From: Saposhnikovia divaricata
Taxonomy: Eukaryota; Streptophyta; Magnoliopsida; Apiales; Apiaceae
Assembly: GCA_036435485.1 (NCBI GenBank)
Contig: CM071600.1
Location: forward strand, 59,455,546-59,519,545
DNA length: 64,000 bases
Direction of reading: 5' to 3'
The position numbers and the translations under genes were made by a program. The notes under the pieces were generated by a model. That model did not search any database. It saw only the letters and a program-made list of their open reading frames with translations, and was not told the origin of the DNA. Below are positions 23,270 through 34,941 of this stretch, piece by piece. Position 1 is the stretch's first letter. Every line of letters starts with the position of its first letter.

Positions 23270-23995
23270 TCAAAATTGTTTCTTTGAAAAAGCCACGTTC
23301 ATAAGCTCAAGGTGGATAGGATTATGATCAGAATGGATCGAATGCCTAACAGATACCTTACATAGAGGAAACTTACTCCACCAACTGGACGTAGCGAAAG
23401 CCCTATCAAGCCTCTCTCGAACCCACTCTGCAGTCCCTCTACTTTTCTCCCACGTATAACTCCCCCCAGACAACTCTAATTCAATAAGAGCACTAACTTC
23501 AACTGCAGTTCGAAAACCATCCAACAACATTTGAGGATGAGGATGTGTACCCCTCTTATCTGCACTACACAACATATCATTAAAATCACCATAAATAATC
23601 CATGGCAGAGATGATCTTGCAGCTAAACTTCGAATAAACTCCCATGACTCTCTCCTCCCGGTTCTTTCTGGGAATCCATAAAAGCACGTTAACCTCCAGG
23701 ATTGCACATTATTACTTAACATAGCCACATCAATATGATTAAACGAAGACTCAATAACTGTACAAGCCATGCTACGTTTCCAAAAAATAGCTAACCCCCC
23801 TACACGCCCTCTACAATCCACTGCAAAATACTGAAAAAACTTAAACTTCTTACATAACTCTTCAATTTTACTACCAAGCACCTTAGTTTCAGAAAGAAAT
23901 AAGAAATCCGGGTTTGAAGATTTAATCACATCTCCAAGACTTCGAACTGCTCGGGAATTCCCCAACCCCTGACAGTTCCAACTTAAGAAATTCAT
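23270..23995 (-). pseudogene. LINE ORF2 N-terminal endonuclease domain
   Basis: The ORF2 start reads MNFLSWNCQGLGNSRAV, the typical opening of the plant L1 apurinic-like endonuclease. Further landmarks are LFLSETKV (metal-binding Glu), WIIYGDFNDML (catalytic Asp/Asn) and SDHNPIHLEL (catalytic SDH), so the endonuclease residues are intact. The domain nicks target DNA to prime reverse transcription. The frame is broken after about residue 241, before the linker at 22785-23144 begins. Confidence 0.9.
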
Positions 23996-24066
23996 TTCAA
24001 CTCGCTAGCTTGCAGAGCAAGCTTAGCCAAATCAGAACCACTGTCATCATATTTATCATATATTCA

Positions 24067-24861
24067 TTTTATGTATGAATCAAGATTGCCAAAGAAAGAG
24101 CAACTTAGATCAACATAAAAATAATTCGAAAAAAAAAGTTATATATATTTTTTGGGTATCACACCACAATATGCGATTCATTTACAAAAGAAAAGACTTT
24201 GTTTCAAACGTAAATAAACCAATAGAACAGAAAAAGAAAGAACCTATAAGTTCTTCATTCTTAAAAAAAAAGGGGGTGTTGTAATCAAAGAATTTCGAAC
24301 ATAAAAGTTTCTGATAAATACAAGAAACGAAAAAAAGGGGAGGAAGATATTAACGGAGAAATAAGGAAATTGGTAAATACACCAATTCTTGAGATCTAAA
24401 CCGATTTTTTGAAAAGGGGAAGAGATAAAAGACTGAAATGAACAGAATTTTGATTCAAATCGAATCATATTTCAAGGGGAAGTCATAAGGGGAAGAGAAA
24501 ATCAAATGGTAAAAACACTGATTACAATGATAAAAGAAAAACTTGTTCATACATTTATTTTCTTTTACAAACAAAAAGGGGAAGAGATTCTAACTTTTTG
24601 GTATTATACCAAACAAAAAGGGGAAGAGGAAATTAGACCCCTAATTTAAAATTTTCAAAATTTCTTATTATCCATCAATGTTTATTCATCTAATAAGTTG
24701 TTTTGTAGGAATCAATTAGTGGAGAATAACAATTGCCATGTACTTCAAATCGAGGCTGAAATATTTTTTTTCAAAAATTCATGCACACACTAAGGGGAAG
24801 CACACACGGGTAATTTTTTAAATTTTATGTTTTATTTGGCAAATACCAAAAAGGGGAAGAT
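24067..24861 (+). mobile_element. 3' internal remnant of a Sirevirus-like element with repeated polypurine tracts
   Basis: Noncoding DNA in which AAGGGGAAG-type purine tracts recur about eight times, at about 24337, 24414, 24475, 24488, 24580, 24618, 24792 and 24851. The last, AAAAAGGGGAAGA, abuts the TG of the LTR at 24862 and is the likely functional polypurine tract. Multiplied purine tracts just inside the 3' LTR are a known Sirevirus trait. The rest of the element body is missing, and its left side abuts the LINE. Confidence 0.6.
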
Positions 24862-26727
24862 TGAAAGGATATATTCGATATATTATTTATTTTGGTATTT
24901 GTACAATTTAACATAAAATTTAATTACACTTAGTTATCCTCTCCACTAGGTCATTAATTTAATTGATTCTGTCAAAAGTCAAAAGTCAATTCTAGCAATA
25001 TCTATTTTCAACTATAAGAGATATTCCATTATTGCGAAAAATCAAATTATATTTTTATGGAATATATCTCTACACCAAGGCAATAAGATCGAAAAAGAAA
25101 TATTGAGATTTGATATTTTTTAGATCTTCGCTGCAAAAATTTATAAGGCGACAGGCTCGAACAAAGAATATTTGAGGATCAATATTTTTTAGAAAACCCG
25201 TGCTATATTTAAATGATCAGTTTTTATTCAAAAATATTCCTCCTTCGCACTCAAAATATTTTTATCCTCAAGAATATTAATATTCAGTGGTAGAATATTA
25301 ATACTCATTTTTATCTCGTGCTAGAAATATTTAAAGTAATTTTTCTCCCGCTTCTTCAATTTATTCTATTTTTCGGAGAAAATTATTTTAAATACTCAAA
25401 ATTATTTCCTACACTCTCAATATATCTTATATATTAGGAAATATATTTTAAGTATTTATTCTAGTCAAAACATTGGTCAAAAGAAGTATCTATTTTACGA
25501 AAAGACCAATCGTATTTTATTCGGAACCGAAAGCTGATTTAATCGTATTAAATCCAAATAAAATACTTCCACTTTCTAGAATGACTTGAAACTTGAAATG
25601 GGTCACTTAAATGTTATTTTCTATGCATGGTAAAAGTTTCATAATTTTCTGAGAATTTTGGTCCGGGCACGAAAATCGAGGTAGTGGGTCCACAGTTGAT
25701 CACGTTTGACTAAGTCAACGTTGACCATTTTAGACCAAAACTTCCAGAATTTCATTTTATGATATTGCTAAATGCTCCATAATTTTAGAATTATTTATTG
25801 GGAATTTTCGTATTAATCGGGTATTTAATTAACGAAATATGTTACGTATTTATTCGTTAATTGATACGAGTCCGATAAAATTAATTAGAGCTCAAAACAC
25901 AGCTGGGATATTTGTGTAGAATACCACTCCCACTTGCAAAGAAACACAATACCACTCCAAAGAAACACAAAACCACTTTCCACCTCATCAATCCAAGTAC
26001 TTTCAATCCTAACAACTCCTTTTTCCTTCAATCCTCACCCTTCCTTCCACCCAACTCCTCCTATAAATAAACCCCCTCCCCTAACCATTTTCTTCAAGCT
26101 AAAGAGCCAAATAAGTGCTGGGAATTTAGAAGTGGAAGCTCTCTCAATAGATCCAAACCCTCTCTACACCCACTTCTTCTCAAAAACCTTCTCTTTCTTA
26201 TATATACTTACATATATACAAGGTTTTTGTTCCAACAAGCTTAGTTCCTTCAACCAATCTCTCTCCCACCAAGCAAGCTCCTCTACCACTACTATCCGGC
26301 CTCCCGAAGGGCTGCCCAAGTTCGTCCAACACGCCAAAATCCGGCCGAACCTCCGGCGAACTTTTTCCGGCGATATCCAAAAGTGGTAATTTTTAGCTTC
26401 ACTATTCGAGTCTTAACCGACCATATTTTATATACATATAGGAGCTCTATACCTTCATCTCATATTCTTTATAAAGCTCTTATATCGGATCTCAAATCGA
26501 GACCATAAAAATCCGTACAAGGATTAAATTTCGAACAAAATGATTCGAAATATTACAACACCTCAAAAAGAGGTTATATTTGACGACGGTCAAATAATTA
26601 CATCGAGCTTGATTTAATTCCCTTCTATCACCTTAGTGTTCCGAGGGAAAAGAATCTAAAAGCCTTAATTAATTAAATCTTTAACGCACTTACTTTGGCC
26701 ATTATTATTATTGTGATATATATAATT

Positions 26728-27215
26728 CACTACAAGAAAAACAGGAATTTGTGACGGAAAAATCCGTCACAAACAGGCTGAAAATCCGTTACAAACGCCT
26801 TTGTGACGGATTTGTGACGGATTTTTGCTGTCACTGAAACCACTGTCACAAATCGATTTTGTGACGGAAAATTTCGTCACAAAACGGTTGTGACGGATTT
26901 TGTGACAAATTTTTTCCGTCACAAAATCAGTGACGGATACATTTCGTCACAAATCCGTCACAAAATTGTGTCATTTTTTTTGTTACGGCAACAAATTTGT
27001 GACGGCTTTGTGACAGAACTTTCCGTCACAACATTCAGTGACGGATATATTACGTCACAAATCCGTCACAATAATTTATCATTTTCTTTGCCACGCAACA
27101 AATTTGTGACAGAACTTTCCGTCACAAGATTTTGAGACGGAATTTTCTCTCACAATTCCGTCACAAATTTTATGCTGCAAGTTTTTTGACAGCCTGTTTC
27201 CGTCACAAATCCGTC
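26728..27215. repeat. Left TIR and subterminal GTGACGGA array
   Basis: The terminal CACTACAAG (26728-26736) is followed to about 27215 by many copies of GTGACGGA or its complement, often as facing pairs such as TCCGTCACAAA...TTTGTGACGGA. In En/Spm such subterminal motifs are bound by TnpA, so these are the probable binding sites of the element's own TNP1-like protein. Confidence 0.85.
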
Positions 27216-27449
27216 ACTGACTACTAAATTTTTGAAAATATTTTTTTTATATGTTTCCCTGTATTGTACAAAAACAATAATAACAGTACACAAACATGCA
27301 TTGCCTCCGCAGTAGCAATACCAAATTATGACAAATCAATAACATTCAACACTACCAAATTACCAAATTATAGTAATAAATCCACACAAACATCATTTCT
27401 ACCAATTCAACAAATCCAATGGTCAAAATACAATACCAATATACAACAA

Positions 27450-30148
27450 TCAACATTCATCAGTTCTATCAAGCCTTCGGAACACCTCAGCAATTTTTTC
27501 ATTGAACTCCTCCTTCATGGATTCTTGTTCCTCCTTCAATCGCCGAATCTCCTCGTCCTTAATATTAAGATTTTCCTTCAATTGTTGGATCTCCTCAGTC
27601 ACTTGCCTGGAGCTTTGGCCTGATGATTCACCACCAAGACCACTACGAGCAATGCAGAAAGAGGATGCTGCGCTACCTAAGCCAACGACCCGCTGTTTCT
27701 TGGTTTTGACATTGACTTCACCAAAAACTTCATTTATATCATAAGCAACACCTGCATCCGTCAGTTCTTTAATCCTTGCATCCATTCGATCCTGCAAAAA
27801 TTCAGAAAGTCAATGATACAAAATTCATTAAGGAATAAAATGAGCAACCTTAACAAATAGTAGTTTGGTTTGGTTTTCAAATAAATTGCAAAAATGTAAC
27901 AATCTTCCATATTATATGTCAAACATAATATTTTGGTTTTCAAATTCAGAAAGTCTTCTCTATTTATCTAGACCTTGGATCTCAAACATAAAATACCAAC
28001 TAGCTCACATAATTCGGAAAATGAAAAAAAAATCGAGAAACATAAAAAAAATCAGAGAATAATGAACGAAAACATAACCCGTTCCATTTATTTTGGTCCG
28101 GCTCGATTGTTCAGGTCAAATTGACCATTTTGTAATGCACATTTCTAACATTATATTATTTATTTAAATTATGTATTCAAATTGACCATTTTGTAATGCA
28201 CATTTCTAACATTATATTATTTATTCAAATTGATTATTTATTTGTAATTATATTATGTAAGAAACTGCATTTAATGTATTATAAGATGCAATATTCAGAT
28301 TATACATATAAGGATATTTTTTTGATATATATTGAAAGTGTAGTCAATCTGACAAGAAAAAACCACAAATGTAGGTACTCCATTCCGGCATTTTAAGCTT
28401 TCAGATTATACATATAAGGATATTTTTTTGATATATATTATAAGATGCAATTTTCAGATTATACATATAAGGATATTTTATCTCATATTGTCTCTATAGT
28501 GCTTCAATATTTAGAAGGTGATCATGATGATTAAAAGAAGACTTATTCACAGTTTTTCAGTTGTGTTTTTTTTGTGGGGTGGGGTGCAGGGTTGAAATCT
28601 TAACTTGTGATAAAGGTCATAAGACCTTGTTATTGCAAAGTTTGAACACATTTAAGTATTTAACTATACAAGTATACAACTGTAGGTACTGAGCATGCTT
28701 TTGATAATTTGTTTATGTCTGAAATATGTACCTTGATTTGCTTTGATTGTTCGTCCACGGGTACTCCATTCCGGCATTTTATCTTCTGAAAAACTTTCCA
28801 GGCATTTGGTGACTCGCCGGATGCTTCCTTCTGCAGTTATGGCAAAGGACATCAAGATATTAATGTCAGGCGAAAATGAAGATAAACTTTCAACTTACGA
28901 GCCTACTTCGAAGGTTATTGCTATCAACTTATTGATATTAATGTCTGCACTAAGTTTTCCATTTTACTTCATTTATAGGAACGTGTTTCGAGTAAATAAG
29001 CTTACCATATTATCCACGTGTTTGAGCACCGGAATAGATCCCCCAAGATGTCGCGACATCCCCGTTCCTTGGCCACAGACCTCGTTGTGTCTGTTATCCC
29101 TTTTAATATCGCTGAGCTTCTGAAAATCTGCATCACTCCAGTGAACACACCATTGCCGATATTGAGCGTCACTTAATGCTGGATGCTTCATAGCCTTCTT
29201 CTTGTACGTGTCATGAAATCTGTTCATCAAGACCGAATACATCCTTCCAGTATGATGCTTCCATGCTTCGTAATATGCAGCATCATCTGCTTCATCCCAT
29301 GCATAGTATCTCTGAAAACAAAAATGGAGAACGACAGTGTAACAAAAAAGTTATAAACAATGGAAACACACAATTACCGACAAAATGCAACTAATTATTC
29401 AGAAAATTAAATTCATGCAACTAATTAGTAAAGGTATAGACAACAGAACCTTATTCAGAAGTTTCTTTTATAACATTCATACAACTAATTAAATTCTAGA
29501 AAATTCAAACATGTCATGGACAGAAATTTAACTAAATTAGTATAAGTTTCTATGTAAATGCATTTAGGTGTTTAACATATACCTTAAAGTACGCAAAATA
29601 ATCTCTCTTCTGATCTTCGGTAAGAAGCTTCCACCCATAGGCATTTTCGTGGATCGTTGCTAAGAAAGACTCGGTGGTCCTTTTCGCTGTAGCTGCTGGC
29701 ATTAAGCTAGCATAAAACAAAATACACTCAAATGATATACAATAAATAATATTGCAAAATCACAGGTAAATAATTCAGGTATTTACCGTTTTCCATCCGC
29801 TGCAATCCATGCCCTTTCTCGGTTAACTGGTACAATGGAAAGGGTGTGTTCAACACTACCAAAATTATCAGCAGCAACACTACCTCTTCCAGAATCGGGA
29901 GTATCAAGTGGCCTCGACTCAGGAGAAGGGTGTGGCCTCGAATCTGGAGTAGGGCGTCGTCGGTGATATTCAGGACTACAATTACCATGTCCTCCTCCCG
30001 ACTCATGTTGAGTACCACCACAGCCACCAGTCCCGGCATCATTCCCGCTACCACGTCCAGAACCACTCCCGCTACCACGACCAGAACCACTCCCGCTACC
30101 ACGGCCAGAAGACAGTCTTTGTGAATAGTCACCACGTCCTCGTGTCAT
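27450..30148 (-). CDS. TNP1-like (Transposase_24-type) CACTA accessory protein, five exons
   Basis: The exons on the minus strand are 30148-29787, 29706-29583, 29311-29006, 28830-28732 and 27791-27450. All junctions are GT-AG and the phases join without a stop, giving about 410 residues. The N terminus is a Gly/Ser/Arg-rich low-complexity stretch (GRGSGSGSGRGSG). The middle (about 120-265) has the plant Ptta/En/Spm layout, with WKLLTEDQKRDYF, AYYEAWKHHTGRMYSVL and an RHLGGSIPVLKHVDNM end. Exon 4 (about 266-298) contains NAWKVFQKIK. Exon 5 ends in a charged coiled coil (EEIQQLKENLNIKDEEIRR). By analogy with TnpA it may bind the subterminal motifs and could act in trans. The splice model is mine. 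The intact frame across four introns is strong support. Confidence 0.82.
28115..28500. repeat. Short duplications inside CACTA intron 4
   Basis: CAAATTGACCATTTTGTAAT occurs at about 28117 and 28179. CAGATTATACATATAAGGAT occurs about three times (28296, 28401, 28457). GGTACTCCATTCCGGCATTT at 28374 duplicates part of exon 4 (28758). Confidence 0.7.
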
Positions 30149-30519
30149 ATCTGAAAAATATATAGGAGTAGAAGTAGTTAGTTACATATGCATATCTAAT
30201 TCTGTACATAATAAATAGAGTCATAAATGAAAACATAAACTGAGTCTAATTCTGTAAACTTGAATCAAGTACAAACAATTCAAGAAGAGATTATCAAGAT
30301 AAAAACAAAACAAGAATACAAGTGAAATGCTTTATAGCATCATTCAAGAGGCAAGTCCATAAAAACAATCTTATGGATCAGCAATAGCTAAACTGATAGA
30401 TTGACAAACAAATATGCACGACTTGCACAACTCTGCTAATCACCACTTAAGCATCTCTAAAGTTCAAAACACACACTCATTGTGCAGTCAATAAAAATGG
30501 ACAGAAAGCTACAACCATT

Positions 30520-31292
30520 TCAATTATCAAGTTCAATATAAACATTACGATCGCCCAATGTAAGTTCAAACTCATCGGCATCTACGTCAACACGATCATT
30601 CACGACCTCTTCTTGAAATGATGTATCGGGATCGATTTCCATGATAGAGATGGAGTTACGTGCTCGAATTTTAATGGCAACCCACCAATCAGCTTTATCT
30701 CGTTGTAAACTAGGATAAGAAAGGTATGTCACTTGGTGGGCTTGTGCGACTAGTATAAATGGTTCATAGCTGTTGTATTTGCGCTTGTGATTTATTTCAA
30801 CAATTTTGTATTTTGGATGTGTAGTCGTACCCCTATTGGATGGATCGAACCATGCACAACTGAATAAAAATGTTTTTTTTGAGGGAAATCCACCATACTC
30901 AAGTTGCAAAACATCCTCAAGAAGCCCGTAATAATCAGACTCATCTGCATTGTAACAAGTTCCTTTGACACATACTCCATTATTCACGGTGGACATATCT
31001 CTAGCATGATTTCCCCGTGTGAGCTCCACACCTCATAGTGCGGTATAAATCCCTTTCGGCACAGGTGAATCATCACTTCATCAACCTCAAGATACCTCTT
31101 GTTACGACACTTTGGAAGTATACATGGACATTTAATCTTTGCTCCGTCTGTACACCCGGGTTGATGAAGTGCAAAGTCAACAAATCTCAAAACCCCATCA
31201 CGAAACTCTGATCGTAATAAACCTTTCTCAATACGGTTGTACATCCAACTACGGTCCTCGCCCATTGTTATGGCTGTCACGTTAGTATTCAA
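30520..31292 (-). pseudogene. TNP2-type transposase remnant: N-terminal and DUF4216 parts only
   Basis: Frame 30984-31292 begins with a Transpos_assoc zinc-binding domain: RSWMYNRIEKGLLRSEF, CPCILPKCRNKRYLEVDEV, then HLCRKGFIPHYEVWSSHGE. It is followed at once, in another frame (30520-31029), by a DUF4216 domain with DYYGLLEDVLQLEYGG, CAWFDPSNRGT and DWWVAIKIRARN. In complete CACTA TNP2 proteins several hundred residues of Transposase_21, containing the catalytic core, lie between these two. Here they are deleted and the junction (about 31000-31030) is out of frame. The result cannot cut DNA. Confidence 0.85.
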
Positions 31293-31619
31293 ATAATCCG
31301 CCTATTCAATAATCGTTAGTTGCCAAGAAAACAAATATTATCCACATAACCTACAAATGACTATTAGTATAGTACATAAAAATGTCAACATAATTCATTA
31401 GTGAGGTAAGTACATCCAAACACAGCAAGCTTGTTTGACCAGAATAATACTGTATAAACATCTAGTTCTTAGCCTCTTAATAGTGGGCCAATATACAAAA
31501 CACCATTCTATGGATATCATACTAGATTACTAGTTACCATCACAAACAAATATTAATGAAATTCCTGAAATGCAAGTATGCTTTTCAAGCTAAACAAACC
31601 AAAGTTTCCATAAACTAGA

Positions 31620-32000
31620 GACAGACATAAAGCGAGATAGAGAGATAGATAGAGAGAGAGAGAGAACACGGAATAAGAGAACACGGAATAACTTTTAAGA
31701 TTATAAGTTTTATGAGACAATCTTTGTCTCATAAAATCACAAGCAGCAAACGAATAAGAGTAGGAAGGCAAGCAAATCGGAAGTATGAAGAGCAGTTAAT
31801 TAGCAAGCAAATCGGAAGTATGAAGAGCAGCATCCTAACCTTTACACTTGAATTAAGCTTCGAATTGAGCAGCCTTCGATTTGATGTGAATTGAGCTTTA
31901 CACTTCAATTAAGCTTCGAATTGAGCAGCCTTCGATTTGGGGAAACGATTTGGGGATGAAACAATTTGGAATTGAATTGAGATGCTTCAATGTTAATGTT
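31620..32000. repeat. GA-rich microsatellite and short tandem duplications in CACTA 5' region
   Basis: A (GA)n tract lies at about 31637-31664. It is followed by pairwise duplications of AGAGAACACGGAATAA, AAGCAAATCGGAAGTATGAA and AATTAAGCTTCGAATTGAGC, then several CGATTTGGGGA words. All lie upstream of the transposase remnant. Confidence 0.75.
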
Positions 32001-32257
32001 AACGATTTGGGGAAAGGGGCTGAGGAGAGAGAGAGATATCGATTTGGGGATGGGGATGAAACGAGTAAGAAAAGTGATTTAGGTTAGATTTAGGGACTTA
32101 TGTTTTTTTTGAAACTAAATGTGATCAGTGACGGATTTGTGACGGAAATAATAGTAAAATATTATTTTTAATAATTTTAAAATAAGAAACAAATTTTAAA
32201 AACTCACAAAATATTAAATATTAAATTAAAAAAAAATAAATATTAAATATTTTTAAT

Positions 32258-32840
32258 ATCTAATGATTTTAGTGATATAAAAAAAATACAAGCTCATCTT
32301 GTATGATTTCATCATAATATAAATCTCCAAAAAACAATACTAGCTCGCGATAACTAGTATCGTCCCGATTACATAAAATAATATTTTTTAAATTTTTTCT
32401 CGACGATCCAATCGTAAGGATGTTAATATCTAATCATTTTATTGATATACACAAAAAATTAAAAAATTCCAAGCTTATTTGATGTGATTTTATAATATAA
32501 ATCTCAAAAAAATAATACTCGCGATTACTAGTATCATCCCGATTACACAAAACGATATTTTTAAAATATTTTTTCGACGATCCAACCGTACGGATGTTAA
32601 TATCTAATCATTTTAGTGATATATACAAAAAATTAAAAACTTACAAGCTTATTTGATGTGATTATATAATATAAATCTCCAAAAAACAATACTCGCGATA
32701 ACTAGTATCGTCCCGATTACACAAAACGATATTTTTAAAATATTTTTTCGACGATCCGACCGTACGGATGTTATTATCTAATCATTTTAGTGATATACAC
32801 AAAAAAAATAAAAAATTACAAGCTTATTTGATGTCTTTTT
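32258..32840. repeat. About 174-bp tandem repeat, 3.4 copies, inside the CACTA element
   Basis: The repeat starts at about 32258, 32428, 32602 and 32776, each reading ATCTAAT(C/G)ATTTTA. Each unit contains AACTAGTATCGTCCCGATTA and TCGACGATCC. Copies 2 and 3 are closest to each other. The array lies just inside the right subterminal region. Confidence 0.85.
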
Positions 32841-32869
32841 TTAACGGTCAATGTAGATCTTTTTTATCA

Positions 32870-33421
32870 TTGACTTTTTGTGACTGAATATTCCGTCACA
32901 AAATCCGTCACAAAGCTCAATTCCGTCACAAATTAGTAACGGAAAAATCCGTCACAAATATGTCACCAATATAGGTTTGTGACGGATTTGTGACAGATTT
33001 TGTGACGGAATATTCCGTCACAAATCCGTCACAAAATCTACCACAAGCTCAATTCCGTCACAAAAGCCGTCACTGGAGAAAATATTTTCGATTTTTTTTG
33101 TTGGCATTTTTTGTGACGAATTTTTTCCGTTACTATTTATGACGTCTTTTTTCCGTCACAAATGCGTCACAAGAGAATTACCGTCACAAAATCCGTCAAA
33201 AAAACTTGTTTTTTTAATTTATAGATTTTGTGACGGAATTTTCCGTCACAAATTAGTAACGGAAAAATCCGTCACAAATCTGTCACTAATATGGGTCTGT
33301 GACAGATTTTGTGACGGATTTTTTCCGTCACAAACGTCTGTGACGGAAAATTCCGTCACTCTTTGTGAAAGAAAAAATCCGTCACAAATTTCCGTCACAA
33401 ATTGGCTGTTTTCTTATGGTG
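32870..33421. repeat. Right subterminal GTGACGGA array and TIR
   Basis: The same TCCGTCAC/GTGACGGA words in both orientations fill 32880-33400, with an isolated pair at about 32128-32142. The TIR proper is 33406-33421. Confidence 0.85.
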
Positions 33422-34782
33422 ATTGTGCTAAAGCGTGATTTGTTTCCCTTCTATCACCTCTAGTGTTCCGGGGGAAATAAGTTGTTAAGCTTCTATTTAT
33501 ATATTTTGCGCACTCTTTTCTTCTAGTCCTCACACTTGTGAGTGATACTACTTTAAACGCGTAATAGCGGCCCTCGTTTTATCCTATAGATAAGCCGAGT
33601 TACTTTTACGTACGTGTGCGTTTATTTGTGTGTTGTGTTTAATTGGCCAAATAATATTAAAGTGTAAATTGTTAAAGTAATATTGTAACACTCTCGTTTA
33701 AATATAAATACGAATAGTCTATAACAAGACTATATCGAACGAGAAGTTGTTTAACAAAGATCCTTTAGCTATAAAGCTCATCAAGGACTTGATTTATACA
33801 ATACTTCGAAAATAGACGTATTTTCAACAAAGAAGTAATTGTAAGTATACTTCGATCTTTATAAAAGACGAGCCAAAGCATACGATTATAAAACCTTATA
33901 AGCCTACGAGCTTAAAGGAAATAATCAAGATTTACAAACTCCGAGATATATTTAAATCTCACTATACGGAGTATTGTATTATAAAGTCATAAGCAAATAA
34001 AGCTTATTGAACTTACTTTAATTAATATTCGGGTAAGAATATTATAGTCACCTTAGGACATATTAAGTCCAAACCTCTCTTTATATTAGGGTTTGTTTCG
34101 TAGATATTGTTTTCTAAGTTTTGCAGTGAGGTGAAGTTGAAGTGAGGTGATTCTCGTTCTAAGACCCAAGTCCTAGGCATTAACGGGGAGTTAGTGGCCT
34201 TTGCACCGTGAAGAAGAGGAAAGACCCAAGACCTTGCATCTAAGATCCAAGACCGGCAAAAGCGGGGAATTCAAAGACTACACCAAGGGTTCTACATCAA
34301 CTTTGAAGAAGTAGCGGGGAGTTGCTGTCTAAGATAAGTTGTGTAGGTTTTTCACAACGACTTTGAGGGTGTAACGGGGAGTTACAACCCAAGACGAGTC
34401 TTGTGGGTTTTTATATTTATTGTGAGGTAGTGTCTCGGAGATACGTACCAAGACCAATATTTATAGGGTTGTAAAGGCTTCTCCACCTACTAAAGGAGCG
34501 AGTTATTTTTAAGGGAAAATCTCGAGTCCGGAGAGGAGCTCGAGGACTGGAGTAGGGGTGAGCGAATCCATTAGGGGTTGCGCCATCGCGAACCAGGATA
34601 AAATCTCCTGTGTGGTATTTTCCTTCCTTGTCTTTTATTTCTGCACTTATAAACTGCATAACGACTCGGTAAAGTTTTAAAAAGGGAAAATTATTTTAAA
34701 ACGCCATAATAATTTTTAAATTGGTAATTAAGCTATTCAACCCCCCTTCTAGCTTAATATAGCCCTCTTACGGGACCTATCA

Positions 34783-34941
34783 GTTGTTAACGATTATTTC
34801 AATTTTGATGTTCAAATTAGTATTCTTTTTATTCGTTCTGAGAAATAATTTGTTAATTAATCGTGTAATAAATTGTGTAGAGTCTTGTATTAATTATTTC
34901 GTATCTGTAAGTTCCAAATTGTATATTCGATTGTTATAAAT
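34783..34941 (+). mobile_element. Left fragment of a Ty3/gypsy LTR (split by the copia insertion)
   Basis: AT-rich sequence between the Sirevirus-like LTR end and the inserted copia element. It continues at 43762, because the copia target duplication TAAAT joins ...TTGTTATAAAT to TAAATTATTGATAAT. The LTR start is uncertain: TGTTAACG at 34786 is a candidate. Confidence 0.4.

Larger units (their letters stand above)
19893..24066 (-). mobile_element. L1-type LINE, 5'-truncated in ORF1
   Basis: Minus-strand order is the tail of ORF1 (23992-24060), endonuclease, reverse transcriptase, zf-RVT and RNase H-like domains, then a 3' end reading TTAATGAAAGATGTCTTTA and a short A-rich tail at about 19893. 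Only about 20 codons of ORF1 remain. Its stop overlaps the ORF2 ATG in ATGA (23992-23995), showing the two-ORF layout of plant L1. I could not identify a convincing target duplication. Confidence 0.88.
26728..33421 (-). mobile_element. CACTA (En/Spm-type) DNA transposon, nonautonomous
   Basis: The left end reads CACTACAAGAAAAACAG. The right end, reverse-complemented, reads CACCATAAGAAAACAG. Both are flanked by the 3-bp duplication ATT (26725-26727 and 33422-33424). The total is 6694 bp. Both subterminal regions are packed with GTGACGGA/TCCGTCAC. Inside are a disrupted TNP2-type gene and a five-exon TNP1-like gene, both on the minus strand. The catalytic Transposase_21 region is missing, so movement would need a helper. 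The right terminus deviates from CACTA (CACCA), which may reduce activity. Confidence 0.93.
24862..34782 (+). mobile_element. Long Sirevirus-like 3' LTR, interrupted by a CACTA element
   Basis: The LTR opens TGAAAGGATATATTC after a purine tract and closes ...CCCTCTTACGGGACCTATCA. The termini TGAAAGG and CCTATCA form an imperfect inverted repeat. Removing the CACTA insertion leaves about 3.2 kb. A promoter-like CCTATAAATAAACCCC lies at 26061-26076. The last 700 bp carry the reiterated GCGGGGA(A/G)TT and CAAGACC words and a CAACCCCCCTTCTAGCTTAA tail. The tandem block TTCCCTTCTATCACCT...TAGTGTTCCG occurs at 26620 and 33445, on either side of the insertion. The left partner LTR is not in the window. 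Confidence 0.6.

Noticed and set aside
34417..34659. 80-codon minus-strand ORF in the Sirevirus-like LTR
   Set aside because: It lies antisense in the LTR tail with no recognisable domain.
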